In this document: positions 46,548-55,669 of the stretch, piece by piece
How the letters are laid out: every line of letters begins with the position of its first letter
Numbering within the stretch: the stretch's first letter is position 1
Assembly (NCBI RefSeq): GCF_025753795.1
Contig: NZ_JAOWPS010000002.1
Coordinates: 1,186,501 to 1,250,500 of the forward strand
From: Mesorhizobium sp. YC-39
GTDB lineage: Bacteria; Pseudomonadota; Alphaproteobacteria; Rhizobiales; Rhizobiaceae
Reading direction: 5' to 3'
DNA: 64,000 bases
Made by a program: the position numbers and the translations under genes
The notes under the pieces: generated by a model
The model's input: the letters and a program-made list of their open reading frames with translations, nothing else
What the model was told of the DNA's origin: nothing
Databases searched by the model: none

Positions 46548-47582
46548 ATGGATTATCGACGTCTTGGCGCCTCGGGCCTGAAGGTCCCTGCACTCTCGTT
46601 CGGCGCGGGAACCTTCGGCGGCTCTGGGCCACTGTTTGGCGCCTGGGGCAACAGCGATGCGCAGGAAGCGCGGCGGCTGGTCGACATCTGCCTCGAGGCC
46701 GGCGTCAACCTGTTCGACACTGCCGACGTCTATTCGAACGGCGCTTCGGAAGAGGTGCTCGGCCAGGCCATCAAGGGCCGCCGTGACGCCGTGCTGATCT
46801 CGACCAAGACCTCGCTGCCGATGGGTGACGGGCCGGCCGGCTACGGCTCGTCGCGTTCGCGGCTGATCAGAGCCGTGGAGGACGCATTGAAGCGTCTCGG
46901 CACCGACTATATCGACCTGCTGCAACTGCATGCTTTCGACGCTGGAACGCCAATTGAGGAGGTGCTGGGGACGCTGGACGACCTCGTGCGCGCCGGCAAG
47001 CTGCGTTATGTCGGCGTCTCCAATTTCTCCGGCTGGCAAGTGATGAAATCGCTCAGCCTGGCCGACAGACACGGCTATCCGCGCTACGTCGCCCATCAGG
47101 TCTATTATTCGCTGGTCGGGCGCGATTATGAATGGGAGTTGATGCCGCTCGGCCTCGACCAGGGCGTCGGCGCACTGGTCTGGAGCCCGCTCGGCTGGGG
47201 ACGCCTGACCGGCAAGATCCGTCGCGGCCAGCCTTTGCCTGAGAAGAGCCGGCTACACGACACGGCGAGTTTCGGCCCGCCGGTCGAGGACGAGCATCTG
47301 TTCAAGGTGGTAGAGGCGCTCGACGCCATCGCCGAGGAGACCGGCAAGACCGTGCCGCAGATCGCCATCAACTGGCTCTTGCAACGCCCGACCGTCGCCT
47401 CCGTCATCATCGGCGCGCGCAACGAAGAGCAGCTTCGCCAGAACCTCGGCGCCGTTGGCTGGTCGCTGGCGCCAGAGCAGATGAAGAAACTCGACGCGGC
47501 AAGCGAGGTCACTGCGCCCTATCCCTATTTTCCCTACCACCGTCAGGAAGGCTTTGCCCGGCTCAACCCACCGGCGGTTTGA
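46548..47582 (+). CDS. Aldo/keto reductase (second of two)
   Basis: A 344-residue AKR with tetrad D57, Y62, K87 and H128 and the family end motif V-I-I-G-A-R-N-E-E-Q-L-R-Q-N. The ribosome site is CAGGAGA, seven bases ahead. It shares an operon with the MFS exporter, so it may act on the same small molecule as the exporter. The substrate is unknown. Confidence 0.92.
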   Translation: MDYRRLGASGLKVPALSFGAGTFGGSGPLFGAWGNSDAQEARRLVDICLEAGVNLFDTADVYSNGASEEVLGQAIKGRRDAVLISTKTSLPMGDGPAGYGSSRSRLIRAVEDALKRLGTDYIDLLQLHAFDAGTPIEEVLGTLDDLVRAGKLRYVGVSNFSGWQVMKSLSLADRHGYPRYVAHQVYYSLVGRDYEWELMPLGLDQGVGALVWSPLGWGRLTGKIRRGQPLPEKSRLHDTASFGPPVEDEHLFKVVEALDAIAEETGKTVPQIAINWLLQRPTVASVIIGARNEEQLRQNLGAVGWSLAPEQMKKLDAASEVTAPYPYFPYHRQEGFARLNPPAV

Positions 47583-47644
47583 TCGTCGCGATCGGTCGTT
47601 TCGAATGACCATCATAAACATTCGGGATTAGCCGAAGTCTCCCA

Positions 47645-47834
47645 ACTTCGTCATCCCAGGGCGAAGCAGGAGCGAAGCTCCGTCGCGAAGACCCTGGGAT
47701 CCATGCCATCACCTTGGCCGCAGAGTGCGGCAGAGCAGAATTCGGCACCGCAGCGGCGCTTTGAAGTCACGGCATGGATCCTGGGGTCTGCGCCGCGTCG
47801 CTTCGCTCCTTGCTACGCCCCAGGATGACGAAGT
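47645..47834. repeat. 190-base palindromic intergenic element
   Basis: Terminal inverted repeats ACTTCGTCATCC (47645-47656) and GGATGACGAAGT (47823-47834), with long further complementarity inward (CCAGGGCGAAGCAGGAGCGA against TCGCTTCGCTCCTTGCTACG and CCCTGGGATCCATG against CATGGATCCTGGGG). It has no ORF, and sits in the 312-base gap between an aldo/keto reductase gene and usg. It has the build of a RIME- or MITE-like rhizobial repeat. Confidence 0.85.
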
Positions 47835-47894
47835 GATGGACGTTTCCGCCAATCGCCAAGGCATGCGAGCCCGTCAAACTTCAGCGCCGGCGCC

Positions 47895-48167
47895 CTAATG
47901 CAGCACGAACTCGCCATCGACCTTCCGCCACTCGTTCGGCGCGATCAGCTTCTGGTGCGTATAGCTCACCGAGTGCAGCGGGCCGTCGAGCCTGGCCTTC
48001 CAGAACTCGATGAACCTTATCAGCACCGGGAATTTCGGCGCGATGTCGTAGTCCTGCCAGATGAAGCTCTGTAAGAGATGCGGATGGTCGGGGAAGTGAT
48101 AAAGAATCTTGGCCGTGGTCAGGCCATAACCCCTAAGCATCAGGTCCATTTCTGAATGGTCACGCAT
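47895..48167 (-). CDS. usg: Usg family protein
   Basis: A 90-residue protein that matches the alphaproteobacterial Usg family throughout: L-R-G-Y-G-L-T-T-A-K-I-L-Y, F-P-D-H-P-H-L-L-Q-S-F-I-W-Q-D-Y-D, and a C-terminal W-R-K-V-D-G-E-F-V-L-H. The family was named from a frame near tryptophan genes; its function is unknown. ATG 48167 follows a G-run (GGGGGCT). Confidence 0.88.
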   Translation of the reverse strand: MRDHSEMDLMLRGYGLTTAKILYHFPDHPHLLQSFIWQDYDIAPKFPVLIRFIEFWKARLDGPLHSVSYTHQKLIAPNEWRKVDGEFVLH

Positions 48168-48472
48168 TGCAGCCCCCAGGTTGATTCTCCTTTCCTCCCA
48201 ATGCGAAATTGTGCGCGCTATTTGCTTAATCGTCTATTGATATTTCGTGATCTAGACCGAGTTTACTACGCAAAAACATGTAGTTAGCAGCGATCACACC
48301 CGAGTGCTGACAGTCTTGGAAAAGACGGCTGCGGCATCCCGCCGCGCAAATCCAACGTCTAATGTTGCCGTCACGGCGGAACTGTTAATAATGCGCGCGA
48401 ATTCGCGGCCGTGGCGCCGCGAGCCCGCTGGCGCGTCAAGCCGGCGGCATGGTTTGGGAGGAAAGCGAAGAA
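48168..48472. other. Intergenic region between divergent usg and acs
   Basis: About 300 bases with no gene I can support. An AT-rich part at 48200-48300 probably holds the two divergent promoters. I see no clear operator. Confidence 0.5.
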
Positions 48473-50428
48473 ATGTCCGATGTTCATGTCCATCGCGTCC
48501 GGCCGGCGTGGAAGAAGAACGCGCTGATCGACAATGACACCTACCAGAAATGGTACGCCGACAGCGTCAAGAACCCGGACAAGTTCTGGGGCAAGCATGG
48601 CAAGCGCATCGACTGGTTCAAGCCTTTCAGCAAGGTCAAGAACACCTCCTTCGACGGCAAGGTCTCGATCAAATGGTTCGAGGACGGCGAGACCAACGTC
48701 TCCTGGAACTGCATCGACCGGCATCTGAAGAAGCGCGGCGACCAGACCGCCATCATTTGGGAAGGCGATAACCCCTATGACGACCGGAAGATTACCTACA
48801 ACGAGCTCCACGCGCATGTCTGCCGCCTCGCCAATGTGCTGAAGAAGCACGGCGTCAAGAAGGGCGACCGCGTCACCATCTACATGCCGATGATCCCGGA
48901 AGCCGCCTATGCGATGCTCGCCTGCACGCGGATCGGCGCCATCCATTCGGTTGTCTTTGGCGGCTTCTCGCCGGACGCGCTGGCCGGCCGCATCGACGAC
49001 TGCAAATCGACCTTCGTCATCACCGCCGACGAAGGCCTGCGCGGCGGCAAACATGTTCCCCTGAAGGAAAACACCGACAAGGCGATCGAGATTGCCGCCA
49101 AGGCCGGGACGAAAGTCGAGAAGGTCGTCGTCGTGCGCCGCACCGGCGGCAAGACCAGCTGGGTCACCGGTCGCGACGTCTGGTATCACGACGAGATCGC
49201 CACGGTTAAGGCCGAATGCAAGCCCGAGAAGATGAAGGCCGAGGACCCGCTGTTCATCCTCTACACGTCGGGTTCGACCGGCAAGCCGAAGGGCGTGCTG
49301 CACACCACCGCCGGCTATCTCGTCTACGTCTCGATGACGCACCAATATGTCTTCGACTACCATGATGGCGACATCTACTGGTGCACCGCCGATGTCGGCT
49401 GGGTTACCGGCCACAGCTACATCCTCTATGGCCCGCTCGCCAACGGCGCCACCACGCTGATGTTTGAAGGCGTGCCGAACTATCCCTCGCAGTCCCGCTT
49501 CTGGGAGGTCATCGACAAACACAAGGTCAACATCTTCTACACCGCGCCGACGGCGCTGCGTGCGTTGATGGGCGCCGGTGACGGCCATGTCGCCAGGACG
49601 TCGCGCAAGTCGCTGCGCGTGCTGGGCACGGTCGGCGAGCCGATCAATCCGGAGGCCTGGGAGTGGTATTTCAACGTCGTCGGCAACGCCAAGGTGCCGA
49701 TCGTCGACACCTGGTGGCAGACCGAAACCGGCGGCATCCTGATCACGCCGCTGCCCGGCGCCACCGACCTCAAGGCAGGCTCGGCGACGCGGCCCTTTTT
49801 CGGCGTCAGGCCGCAACTGGTCGACGGCGACGGCAAGGTGCTGGAGGGTGCGGCCGACGGCAATCTTTGCATCACCGACTCGTGGCCCGGCCAGATGCGC
49901 ACCGTCTATGGCGATCACGAGCGTTTCGTGCAGACCTATTTCTCGACCTACAAAGGCAAATATTTCACCGGCGACGGCTGCCGCCGCGACGCCGACGGCT
50001 ATTACTGGATCACCGGCCGCGTCGATGACGTCATCAATGTCTCGGGCCATCGCATGGGCACCGCCGAGGTCGAGTCGGCACTCGTCAGCCACGACAAGGT
50101 CTCGGAGGCCGCCGTCGTCGGTTATCCGCACGACATCAAGGGCCAGGGCATCTATTGCTACGTCACGCTGATGGCCGGCGAAAAGCCGAGCGAGGAGTTG
50201 CGCAAGGAACTGGTCGCCCATGTCCGCAAGGAGATCGGCGCCATCGCCACGCCCGACAAGATCCAGTTCGCGCCGGGCCTGCCCAAGACCCGCTCGGGCA
50301 AGATCATGCGGCGCATATTGCGCAAGATCGCCGAGGACGATTTTGCCGCGCTTGGCGACACCTCGACGCTGGCCGATCCGGCGGTGGTCGACGATCTCGT
50401 CGCCAATCGCCAGAACAAGAAGGCTTGA
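48473..50428 (+). CDS. acs: Acetyl-CoA synthetase
   Basis: A 651-residue Acs, the family length. The adenylation P-loop [11 protein letters not shown] lies near residues 261-271; W-W-Q-T-E-T-G-G is near 413-420; the C-terminal acetylation-target motif [11 protein letters not shown] carries the regulatory Lys near residue 610. It makes acetyl-CoA from acetate and ATP. The Met at 48473 fits GGGAGGAAA upstream. The MOSC gene follows with a one-base overlap. Confidence 0.98.
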   Translation: MSDVHVHRVRPAWKKNALIDNDTYQKWYADSVKNPDKFWGKHGKRIDWFKPFSKVKNTSFDGKVSIKWFEDGETNVSWNCIDRHLKKRGDQTAIIWEGDNPYDDRKITYNELHAHVCRLANVLKKHGVKKGDRVTIYMPMIPEAAYAMLACTRIGAIHSVVFGGFSPDALAGRIDDCKSTFVITADEGLRGGKHVPLKENTDKAIEIAAKAGTKVEKVVVVRRTGGKTSWVTGRDVWYHDEIATVKAECKPEKMKAEDPLFILYTSGSTGKPKGVLHTTAGYLVYVSMTHQYVFDYHDGDIYWCTADVGWVTGHSYILYGPLANGATTLMFEGVPNYPSQSRFWEVIDKHKVNIFYTAPTALRALMGAGDGHVARTSRKSLRVLGTVGEPINPEAWEWYFNVVGNAKVPIVDTWWQTETGGILITPLPGATDLKAGSATRPFFGVRPQLVDGDGKVLEGAADGNLCITDSWPGQMRTVYGDHERFVQTYFSTYKGKYFTGDGCRRDADGYYWITGRVDDVINVSGHRMGTAEVESALVSHDKVSEAAVVGYPHDIKGQGIYCYVTLMAGEKPSEELRKELVAHVRKEIGAIATPDKIQFAPGLPKTRSGKIMRRILRKIAEDDFAALGDTSTLADPAVVDDLVANRQNKKA

Positions 50429-51177
50429 TGTCGGCCCCGGCCGGGATCGGCACTGTCAGCGAACTCTGGCGTTATCCGGCGAGCTCGCTCGCCGGAGAAC
50501 GCCAGGAGGTGATCGCTGTCGGGAAAGAGACCATCGATGGCGACCGCCTGTTCGGCCTTGTCGATGCCTCGAACAACGAGATCGCGAGACCCGATCGCGA
50601 GGCGAAATGGCACAAAGTGCCGCTGATCCGCACCCGGCTGACCGGTGACAGAGAACTCGAGATCGCTGTTCCCGGCGGCGATTGGCTGGCCGCACCCGGC
50701 GCCGAAAGCGACCGCGTCGTTTCCGCCTATCTCGGTTTCGACGCCTCGATCCGGCCGTTTCGCCAGGAAAATGCTGCGCCGGACTACGCCGGCCCGCTGA
50801 CCGCGGAGCGCTATCGCAAGGCGCCCGTCCACCTCCTGACCACCGCTTCACTGGCGCGCCTGAAGGCGTTGCATCCTGAGGGATCGCCCGATCCGCGCCG
50901 CTTCCGCCCCAATATCGTTGTCGACATGGCGGCGATCGAGGGCTCGTTCCCGGAAACGGATTGGATCGGGCGCAAGCTGGCGATTGGCGACCTGCTGTTG
51001 ACCATATCGGAACCGTGCCGGCGATGCGGCTTCACCATCATCGCCCAGGACGGCTTCGACCACGATCCGGCGATCCTGCGCAGTCTGGTTCGTCACAACG
51101 CCCACAATATGGGCGTCTACTGCACGGTCGATCGGCCTGCCCGCGTCGAAATCGGCGCACCGATGCGCTTCGTGTAA
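50428..51177 (+). CDS. MOSC domain-containing protein
   Basis: A 249-residue protein. The N-terminal beta-barrel part (S-E-L-W-R-Y-P-A-S-S-L-A-G-E) is MOSC_N-like, and the C-terminal part with R-F-R-P-N-I-V-V-D near residues 152-160 and S-E-P-C-R-R-C near 195-201 is MOSC, with Cys197 as the presumed molybdenum-cofactor sulfur ligand. Family members carry sulfurated cofactor or act on N-hydroxylated compounds. ATG overlaps the acs stop (TGATG), so it is coupled to acs. It ends one base before the cfa stop on the other strand. Confidence 0.9.
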   Translation: MSAPAGIGTVSELWRYPASSLAGERQEVIAVGKETIDGDRLFGLVDASNNEIARPDREAKWHKVPLIRTRLTGDRELEIAVPGGDWLAAPGAESDRVVSAYLGFDASIRPFRQENAAPDYAGPLTAERYRKAPVHLLTTASLARLKALHPEGSPDPRRFRPNIVVDMAAIEGSFPETDWIGRKLAIGDLLLTISEPCRRCGFTIIAQDGFDHDPAILRSLVRHNAHNMGVYCTVDRPARVEIGAPMRFV

Positions 51178-51178
51178 A

Positions 51179-52447
51179 TTACAGATACAAATCCGCCCGC
51201 GTCGGCGGCAGGCCGCTCGGGCCGCGCGCCCGCTTGGTGACGACGGTCTGGAAAATCTGCGCCGAGGCGCGTTCGAAGGTGATCGAGCAGCCGGTGAGAT
51301 AAAGCAGCCAGAGCCGCGCCTTGGCCTCGCCGACCTCGGCAATCGCCTCGTCGAAGCGCGCCTCCAGGCGCTCCGCCCACAGCCGGCAGGTGCGGGCGTA
51401 GTGCTCGCGCAGATTTTCGACATCGTAGACGAGGAAGCCGTGCGCTTCGAAATTGCCAAGCGTCATGCCAATCGTGTCGAGTTCGCCGCCGGGGAAGATG
51501 TATTTGAGCAGCGCCTTGTATTCCGGTCCCTTGCGCAGGGTTTTCTTGATGCTGCCCTTGTCGCGCCGGGTGATGGCATGGTGCAGGTAGATGCCACCCG
51601 GCTTGAGCAGGCGATGGATGGTCTTGAAATAGGTGGCGTGGTTGGCGAGCCCGAGATGCTCGAACATGCCGATCGAGGATATCTTGTCGAAGGAGCCGGA
51701 CAGTTCGGCATAGGATTTTATCTCGATGGTGATGCGGTCCTCCAGCCCCTCGGCGCGGATGCGCTCGCGCGCAAGCGCGGTCTGGGCTTCCGACAATGAG
51801 ACGCCGTGGCCGGTAACGCCGTAATTCTTCGCCGCATGGATCAGCATCGCTCCCCAGCCGCAGCCAATATCGAGCAGCCTCTCGCCAGGCTTCAGCCTGA
51901 GCTTGCGGCAGATATGGTCGAGCTTGTCCTTCTGAGCCTGATCGATGCCGTTGGCGAAATCGGTGAAGTAGCCGCAGCTATAGACCATGCGCTCGTCGAG
52001 AAAGAGCCGGTAGAAGGCGTTCGAAATGTCGTAATGGTGCTGGATCGCTTGCCTGTTCGAGCCGCTGACGAAAGGGTTGCGGCCGGAAAGGTCTGTCCGC
52101 GTCGTCATCTGTTTTCTCGAAAACAGCACGGCAGGCAGGTCGCGCAGGACCGCGAGCTTCGGCAATGCCTTGAGCTTCGTGCGAAGCTTGCCTTGCGAAG
52201 GCAAGGCATAGAAGTCGAACAGCGATCCGTCTTCGACGTCGATCGCCTTGGAAATCCACATCTCGATCAGTGTCGACAAAGTGGGGCGGCGGACCACCTG
52301 CCAGACAATATCCTGGTCGTTGATGGTGAGCACGGGGCCGGTGGCGGGCCCGATCCGCTCGCCGGTCCACAGTCTGACCGCAAAACCCGGTTTCAGCGTT
52401 TCGATGACGGTTCGAACGATCCGTGCTGCCTTGTTGCTGGCTTCCAT
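51179..52447 (-). CDS. cfa: Cyclopropane-fatty-acyl-phospholipid synthase family methyltransferase
   Basis: A 422-residue protein with an N-terminal lipid-binding part and a SAM methyltransferase domain: L-L-D-I-G-C-G-W-G-A-M near residues 195-205, V-Y-S-C-G-Y-F near 155-161, and G-M-F-E-H-L-G near 260. It transfers methylene from SAM to unsaturated fatty acids of phospholipids at the inner membrane. AAGGAA precedes the ATG. It is convergent with the acs-MOSC pair. A further lipid methyltransferase role is possible. Confidence 0.92.
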   Translation of the reverse strand: MEASNKAARIVRTVIETLKPGFAVRLWTGERIGPATGPVLTINDQDIVWQVVRRPTLSTLIEMWISKAIDVEDGSLFDFYALPSQGKLRTKLKALPKLAVLRDLPAVLFSRKQMTTRTDLSGRNPFVSGSNRQAIQHHYDISNAFYRLFLDERMVYSCGYFTDFANGIDQAQKDKLDHICRKLRLKPGERLLDIGCGWGAMLIHAAKNYGVTGHGVSLSEAQTALARERIRAEGLEDRITIEIKSYAELSGSFDKISSIGMFEHLGLANHATYFKTIHRLLKPGGIYLHHAITRRDKGSIKKTLRKGPEYKALLKYIFPGGELDTIGMTLGNFEAHGFLVYDVENLREHYARTCRLWAERLEARFDEAIAEVGEAKARLWLLYLTGCSITFERASAQIFQTVVTKRARGPSGLPPTRADLYL

Positions 52448-52633
52448 TTCCTTCCCCGACGCGCCGGATGCCGGCAGTCCAGTGCGACAATGTTGTCCGG
52501 TTGGCCGGTAGACCGCAACCCGCCCCGGTGCCGAAAAACATCACACGCGGCTTTTTCAACAGGACGCCTTGCCATTTGCTGCGGCGCACACCATCATGAG
52601 GGTGTGTTCAACAAATCGAAAGGAGGTGATCCG

Positions 52634-52705
52634 ATGTCGAGTGATTTCGTTTTCCAGAACGTGGCCTCAGCGGATTGCACTTTCGGGAAGCAGTCTTCCC
52701 GTTAA
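52634..52705 (+). CDS. 23-residue small ORF with ideal ribosome site
   Basis: ATG 52634 to TAA 52703-52705 encodes a 23-residue peptide, M-S-S-D-F-V-F-Q-N-V-A-S-A-D-C-T-F then G-K-Q-S-S-R. The Shine-Dalgarno AAAGGAGGTGATCC (52619-52632) is a full complement of the 16S 3' end at ideal spacing. Two hairpins follow at once. I do not recognise the peptide. It may be a real microprotein, or the RNA may matter more than the peptide. It lies in the 375-base gap between cfa and tadG, in which no other gene can be supported. Confidence 0.5.
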   Translation: MSSDFVFQNVASADCTFGKQSSR

Positions 52706-52723
52706 GGCGCGAGATGCGCGGCA

Positions 52724-52743
52724 GGCGATGCGACAGCATCGCC
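52724..52743 (+). ncRNA. Hairpin between small ORF and terminator
   Basis: GGCGATGC (52724-52731) and GCATCGCC (52736-52743) close a GACA tetraloop. It sits 19 bases after the small ORF stop and 33 bases before the terminator, so it is part of the same short transcript if that exists. Confidence 0.5.
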
Positions 52744-52775
52744 GCCAAGAGACCGCGCCATGGACGGAAACACGG

Positions 52776-52811
52776 AAGGCCGCCGGCTTCGTTAAGAAGC
52801 GGCGGCCTTTT
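52776..52811 (+). terminator. Strong terminator between small ORF and tadG-like gene
   Basis: AAGGCCGCCGGCTTC (52776-52790) pairs with GAAGCGGCGGCCTT (52796-52809) with one bulged base, around a GTTAA loop, followed by TT. It ends the short plus-strand transcript and may also serve the convergent gene at 52823. Confidence 0.8.
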
Positions 52812-52822
52812 CCGTTTGAGGA

Positions 52823-54316
52823 TTAGTGGGTGAGCGCAACCTTTTCGGTATTTCGGATGATTTCCTGGAAGGCGGCGTCCAATTCTATTCCAGTGGACAC
52901 CTCGAAATAATGTCTGTTGGCGGCAGAGGCGTCCTTCGACGAACAGTCCATCAGCACCGCCTTCGCCTGGTCCCGCTCGGTTGGCGACATATCCTTGTCG
53001 TTCAGATCAAACCCAATAGTGAAAATCTCGATGCCGTCGCTTTTCATGTTGCCGCATAGCGTTTCAGCGTTGCCGCGCGCAAGATTGCCCTGGCTGTTGT
53101 AGCTGCCCCCCGCACTGGCGAAGGCCGTATTGAACTGGCCATCGGTCATCAGGATCGCGACCTTGGCAACCTTCTTTGCATTGGTATCCGAAGGGCCGCT
53201 GCCGAGACCGACATCCTTGATCGCCGCGCGCCATTGCGGCGACAGCATATAGTAGGTCCACTGAATGGCGATCGCGCCGGCCGTATAGCCATCTGCCCGA
53301 AAGTCGTCGATCGAATCAAGCAAGGCGCCGGAATCGGCGGTCAGCGGGATCACCGCCGCGTCAGGGCACTTGTTCATTTGTCCGCCACCCAGATGATCAT
53401 CCCGGTTGACCAGGGCATAATATTCCTTGCCGTTCCCGTCCGTGCGAACCGTGTCGGGGCCGTCGGCGCTAAAATCCGGATCGCTGTTTTTGTTCTTGCG
53501 CTCCGTGGCGCAATTATCCGAACGAGGCATCGCCGCGCCAACAATGGAGATGTAGTCGCTGAAGGACGGCAGCAGCTTGTTGCCCGTCTTGGCGACGAGC
53601 AGCGAGCTGCCGGCGACGGGCGGCAGGTCAGAGCTCCCCTGCTTCTCGGCATAAACGTTCTCCGCCAGCTTGCCGGCGTTCACGGCGGAAGCATAAGGTA
53701 TAAGCGCGACGCGGACGCGGGGGTTTTTCGGATCCTGGTTCTGAAGCATCGTCTGGACGGCGTTTTTCGCCGCTGCTTTCAGATCGCCGATCTTGTCTTT
53801 CGTGCCGCTCTTTTTCATCGACCCCGTGATGTCGAGCATCATCGCCACCTCGACCGTCTTGTCCGAATAGAGGGCGCTGGTGGAAGCGGTGACGCGCCGT
53901 GCATTTCCCGAGCCGAAGATCGGGAAATAAAGGCTGACATCGACATGGGCGTCCGCCTGGACCGTCTTGGCGGTCTTGTCGACCGTCAGCTTGTCGAGGA
54001 CGATCTGGTCGGCCTGCAGGATGCCGGCCGTGCTGTTGGCGTCGAGGAAGGCTTGCACCGATTTGTTGGCGTCGGCCTCCTTGATGACACCGGTGGTCAG
54101 GTCACGCGCCGTCGAGGTCACCGCCGCATCGACCACGCCTTGCAGGCTCGATCTGGCGTTGTAGAGCTGCGACACATTGACGGCAAAGCCGGCGCCCAGC
54201 GCCAGAACCGACCCGACAACACCGAACAGAACAGCGAAGTTTCCGCTGCGATCCCTGCCGAAGCTGCCGATCGCCTGAACAGGACCCTCAAAATGCCGCA
54301 TGCTTTTCGCCTCCAT
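52823..54316 (-). CDS. TadG-like protein with von Willebrand A domain
   Basis: A 497-residue protein. The N-terminus has R-D-R-S-G-N-F-A-V-L-F-G-V-V-G-S and a membrane segment at residues 27-48, typical of TadE/TadG pilus-assembly proteins. The VWA domain holds a complete MIDAS motif, D-I-T-G-S at 162-166 and later G-Q-F-N-T. No other tad genes are in the window, so this is probably a stand-alone envelope protein. The Met at 54316 (after GAGG) is chosen; the frame is open 42 codons more upstream. Confidence 0.85.
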   Translation of the reverse strand: MEAKSMRHFEGPVQAIGSFGRDRSGNFAVLFGVVGSVLALGAGFAVNVSQLYNARSSLQGVVDAAVTSTARDLTTGVIKEADANKSVQAFLDANSTAGILQADQIVLDKLTVDKTAKTVQADAHVDVSLYFPIFGSGNARRVTASTSALYSDKTVEVAMMLDITGSMKKSGTKDKIGDLKAAAKNAVQTMLQNQDPKNPRVRVALIPYASAVNAGKLAENVYAEKQGSSDLPPVAGSSLLVAKTGNKLLPSFSDYISIVGAAMPRSDNCATERKNKNSDPDFSADGPDTVRTDGNGKEYYALVNRDDHLGGGQMNKCPDAAVIPLTADSGALLDSIDDFRADGYTAGAIAIQWTYYMLSPQWRAAIKDVGLGSGPSDTNAKKVAKVAILMTDGQFNTAFASAGGSYNSQGNLARGNAETLCGNMKSDGIEIFTIGFDLNDKDMSPTERDQAKAVLMDCSSKDASAANRHYFEVSTGIELDAAFQEIIRNTEKVALTH

Positions 54317-54627
54317 CGTCACAGCCTCGTAGCCGTGTGAAGGCGGGATTGCAGGATTCCGGCCGGATGGCCTTACCATGAAGTGGAAAGCCAACCACTC
54401 ACTGCGAAGCCATTGTTTTTGCTTGGTTTCAAAACACGGCATGGTAAACAGTCGGTTAACGAGAAGGCCCGGTGGCCGTTTCGTTTACGAAGCGCTTACC
54501 ATGATCCGCTCGCGGCCGCGCCGCCCAGAAATTCGGTCCCTATCCGGCACAGAGATGCTGTGCCGAAGCGGATCAGGTGCACCCGGCTCGGGAGACGCCT
54601 TCGCGACGGCGCCATTCGCGCCCGCGC

Positions 54628-55497
54628 CTATGCCAGCATATGCGCGCCGACGGTCCTGTTGATGCCGTGATGAGGAGGATTGAACAGATTGCGTTCCTGC
54701 TCGTAGGTCCAGACCTTGAACAGGCTGAGCCGGTGCGGGCCGAAACTATGCAGCAGCGGCACGTCGGTCGCGTCGCGGCCGCGGGCGATGACCACACGGC
54801 CGATCCTCGGTACATTGTGGCGAGGATCGAACGTGTACCATTTGCCATCGAGGAAGACTTCCACCCAGGCCGAGAAATCCATTGGCGCCGGGTCGATCGG
54901 CACGCCGATGTCGCCGAGATAGCCATTCACGTAGCGGGCGGGGATGTTCATGCAGCGGCAAAGCGTGATCGCCAGATGGGCGAAGTCGCGGCAGACGCCG
55001 ACCCGCTCCTCATGCGCTTGCGCCGCCGTGCGGGTCGAACGTGCATAGCCATAGCCGAAGGACAGACGGTTGTGGACATAGTCGACGATCGCCTGCACCC
55101 GCCCCCAACCGGAGGGCAGATGGCCGAAGCGCTGCCATGCGAGATTGCTGAGGTGATCGGTCTCGCAATAGCGACTGCCGAGCAGATAACCGAGAACCTC
55201 GTCTGGCAACTCCGCCACCGGCAATTCCTTCGCCAGCGTATTGACCTCGTCCGGCTCGCCGCTGTCTTCGACAACCGCATCGTAGAGAATGCGGAAACCG
55301 CCGGCCGGCGCGGTGAACCGGCGGCAGGTGTTGCCATATAAGTCATGGTAGACCGTGGTGGGCACCGAAGGTGACGTCAGTACGCGCGTCTGCCGCTTGA
55401 TATTGGCTTGGCGGTCATTGTGTATCTCGAGCAGCGAAATCACCGGCGTGGCTGCAACACAGTCGATGGCGATTTCGTAGCCGAGCCGGATCAGCAT
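54628..55497 (-). CDS. Transglutaminase-like cysteine protease-fold protein
   Basis: A 289-residue protein with a beta-strand N-terminal part and a transglutaminase-like core. The nucleophile is Cys169 in E-R-V-G-V-C-R-D-F-A-H. The third triad member, Asp224, is in Y-T-F-D-P-R-H-N. The position normally held by the catalytic His (H-A-W) reads D-F-S-A-W, Ser209. ATG 55497 follows GGGGG. Family members act as peptidases or cross-linkers; activity here is open. It is divergent from the HAD phosphatase gene. Confidence 0.88.
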   Translation of the reverse strand: MLIRLGYEIAIDCVAATPVISLLEIHNDRQANIKRQTRVLTSPSVPTTVYHDLYGNTCRRFTAPAGGFRILYDAVVEDSGEPDEVNTLAKELPVAELPDEVLGYLLGSRYCETDHLSNLAWQRFGHLPSGWGRVQAIVDYVHNRLSFGYGYARSTRTAAQAHEERVGVCRDFAHLAITLCRCMNIPARYVNGYLGDIGVPIDPAPMDFSAWVEVFLDGKWYTFDPRHNVPRIGRVVIARGRDATDVPLLHSFGPHRLSLFKVWTYEQERNLFNPPHHGINRTVGAHMLA

Positions 55498-55669
55498 CGC
55501 GGTTCCCCCTTCAATCATCGTGGAAAACAGTTTTGTTCAAACGCAAGAGGGAGCGCCCTGGTTCCCGGCGGTCGTCGAAAAGGTGGCGTTGCACCTTCCC
55601 ATGCGGGTGCCGCGACGCTACGGTCGATCGACAATCTTTGATCCTCCCGAAACAGCTCCTAGGAAACCG

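Noticed and set aside
48371..50221. 616-codon minus-strand open frame
   Set aside because: Antisense to acs; the acs protein is full-length and canonical.
52760..52795. Possible second 11-codon peptide with several Arg ahead of the terminator stem
   Set aside because: No ribosome site. It overlaps the terminator arm, and no arginine-related gene follows that it could attenuate.
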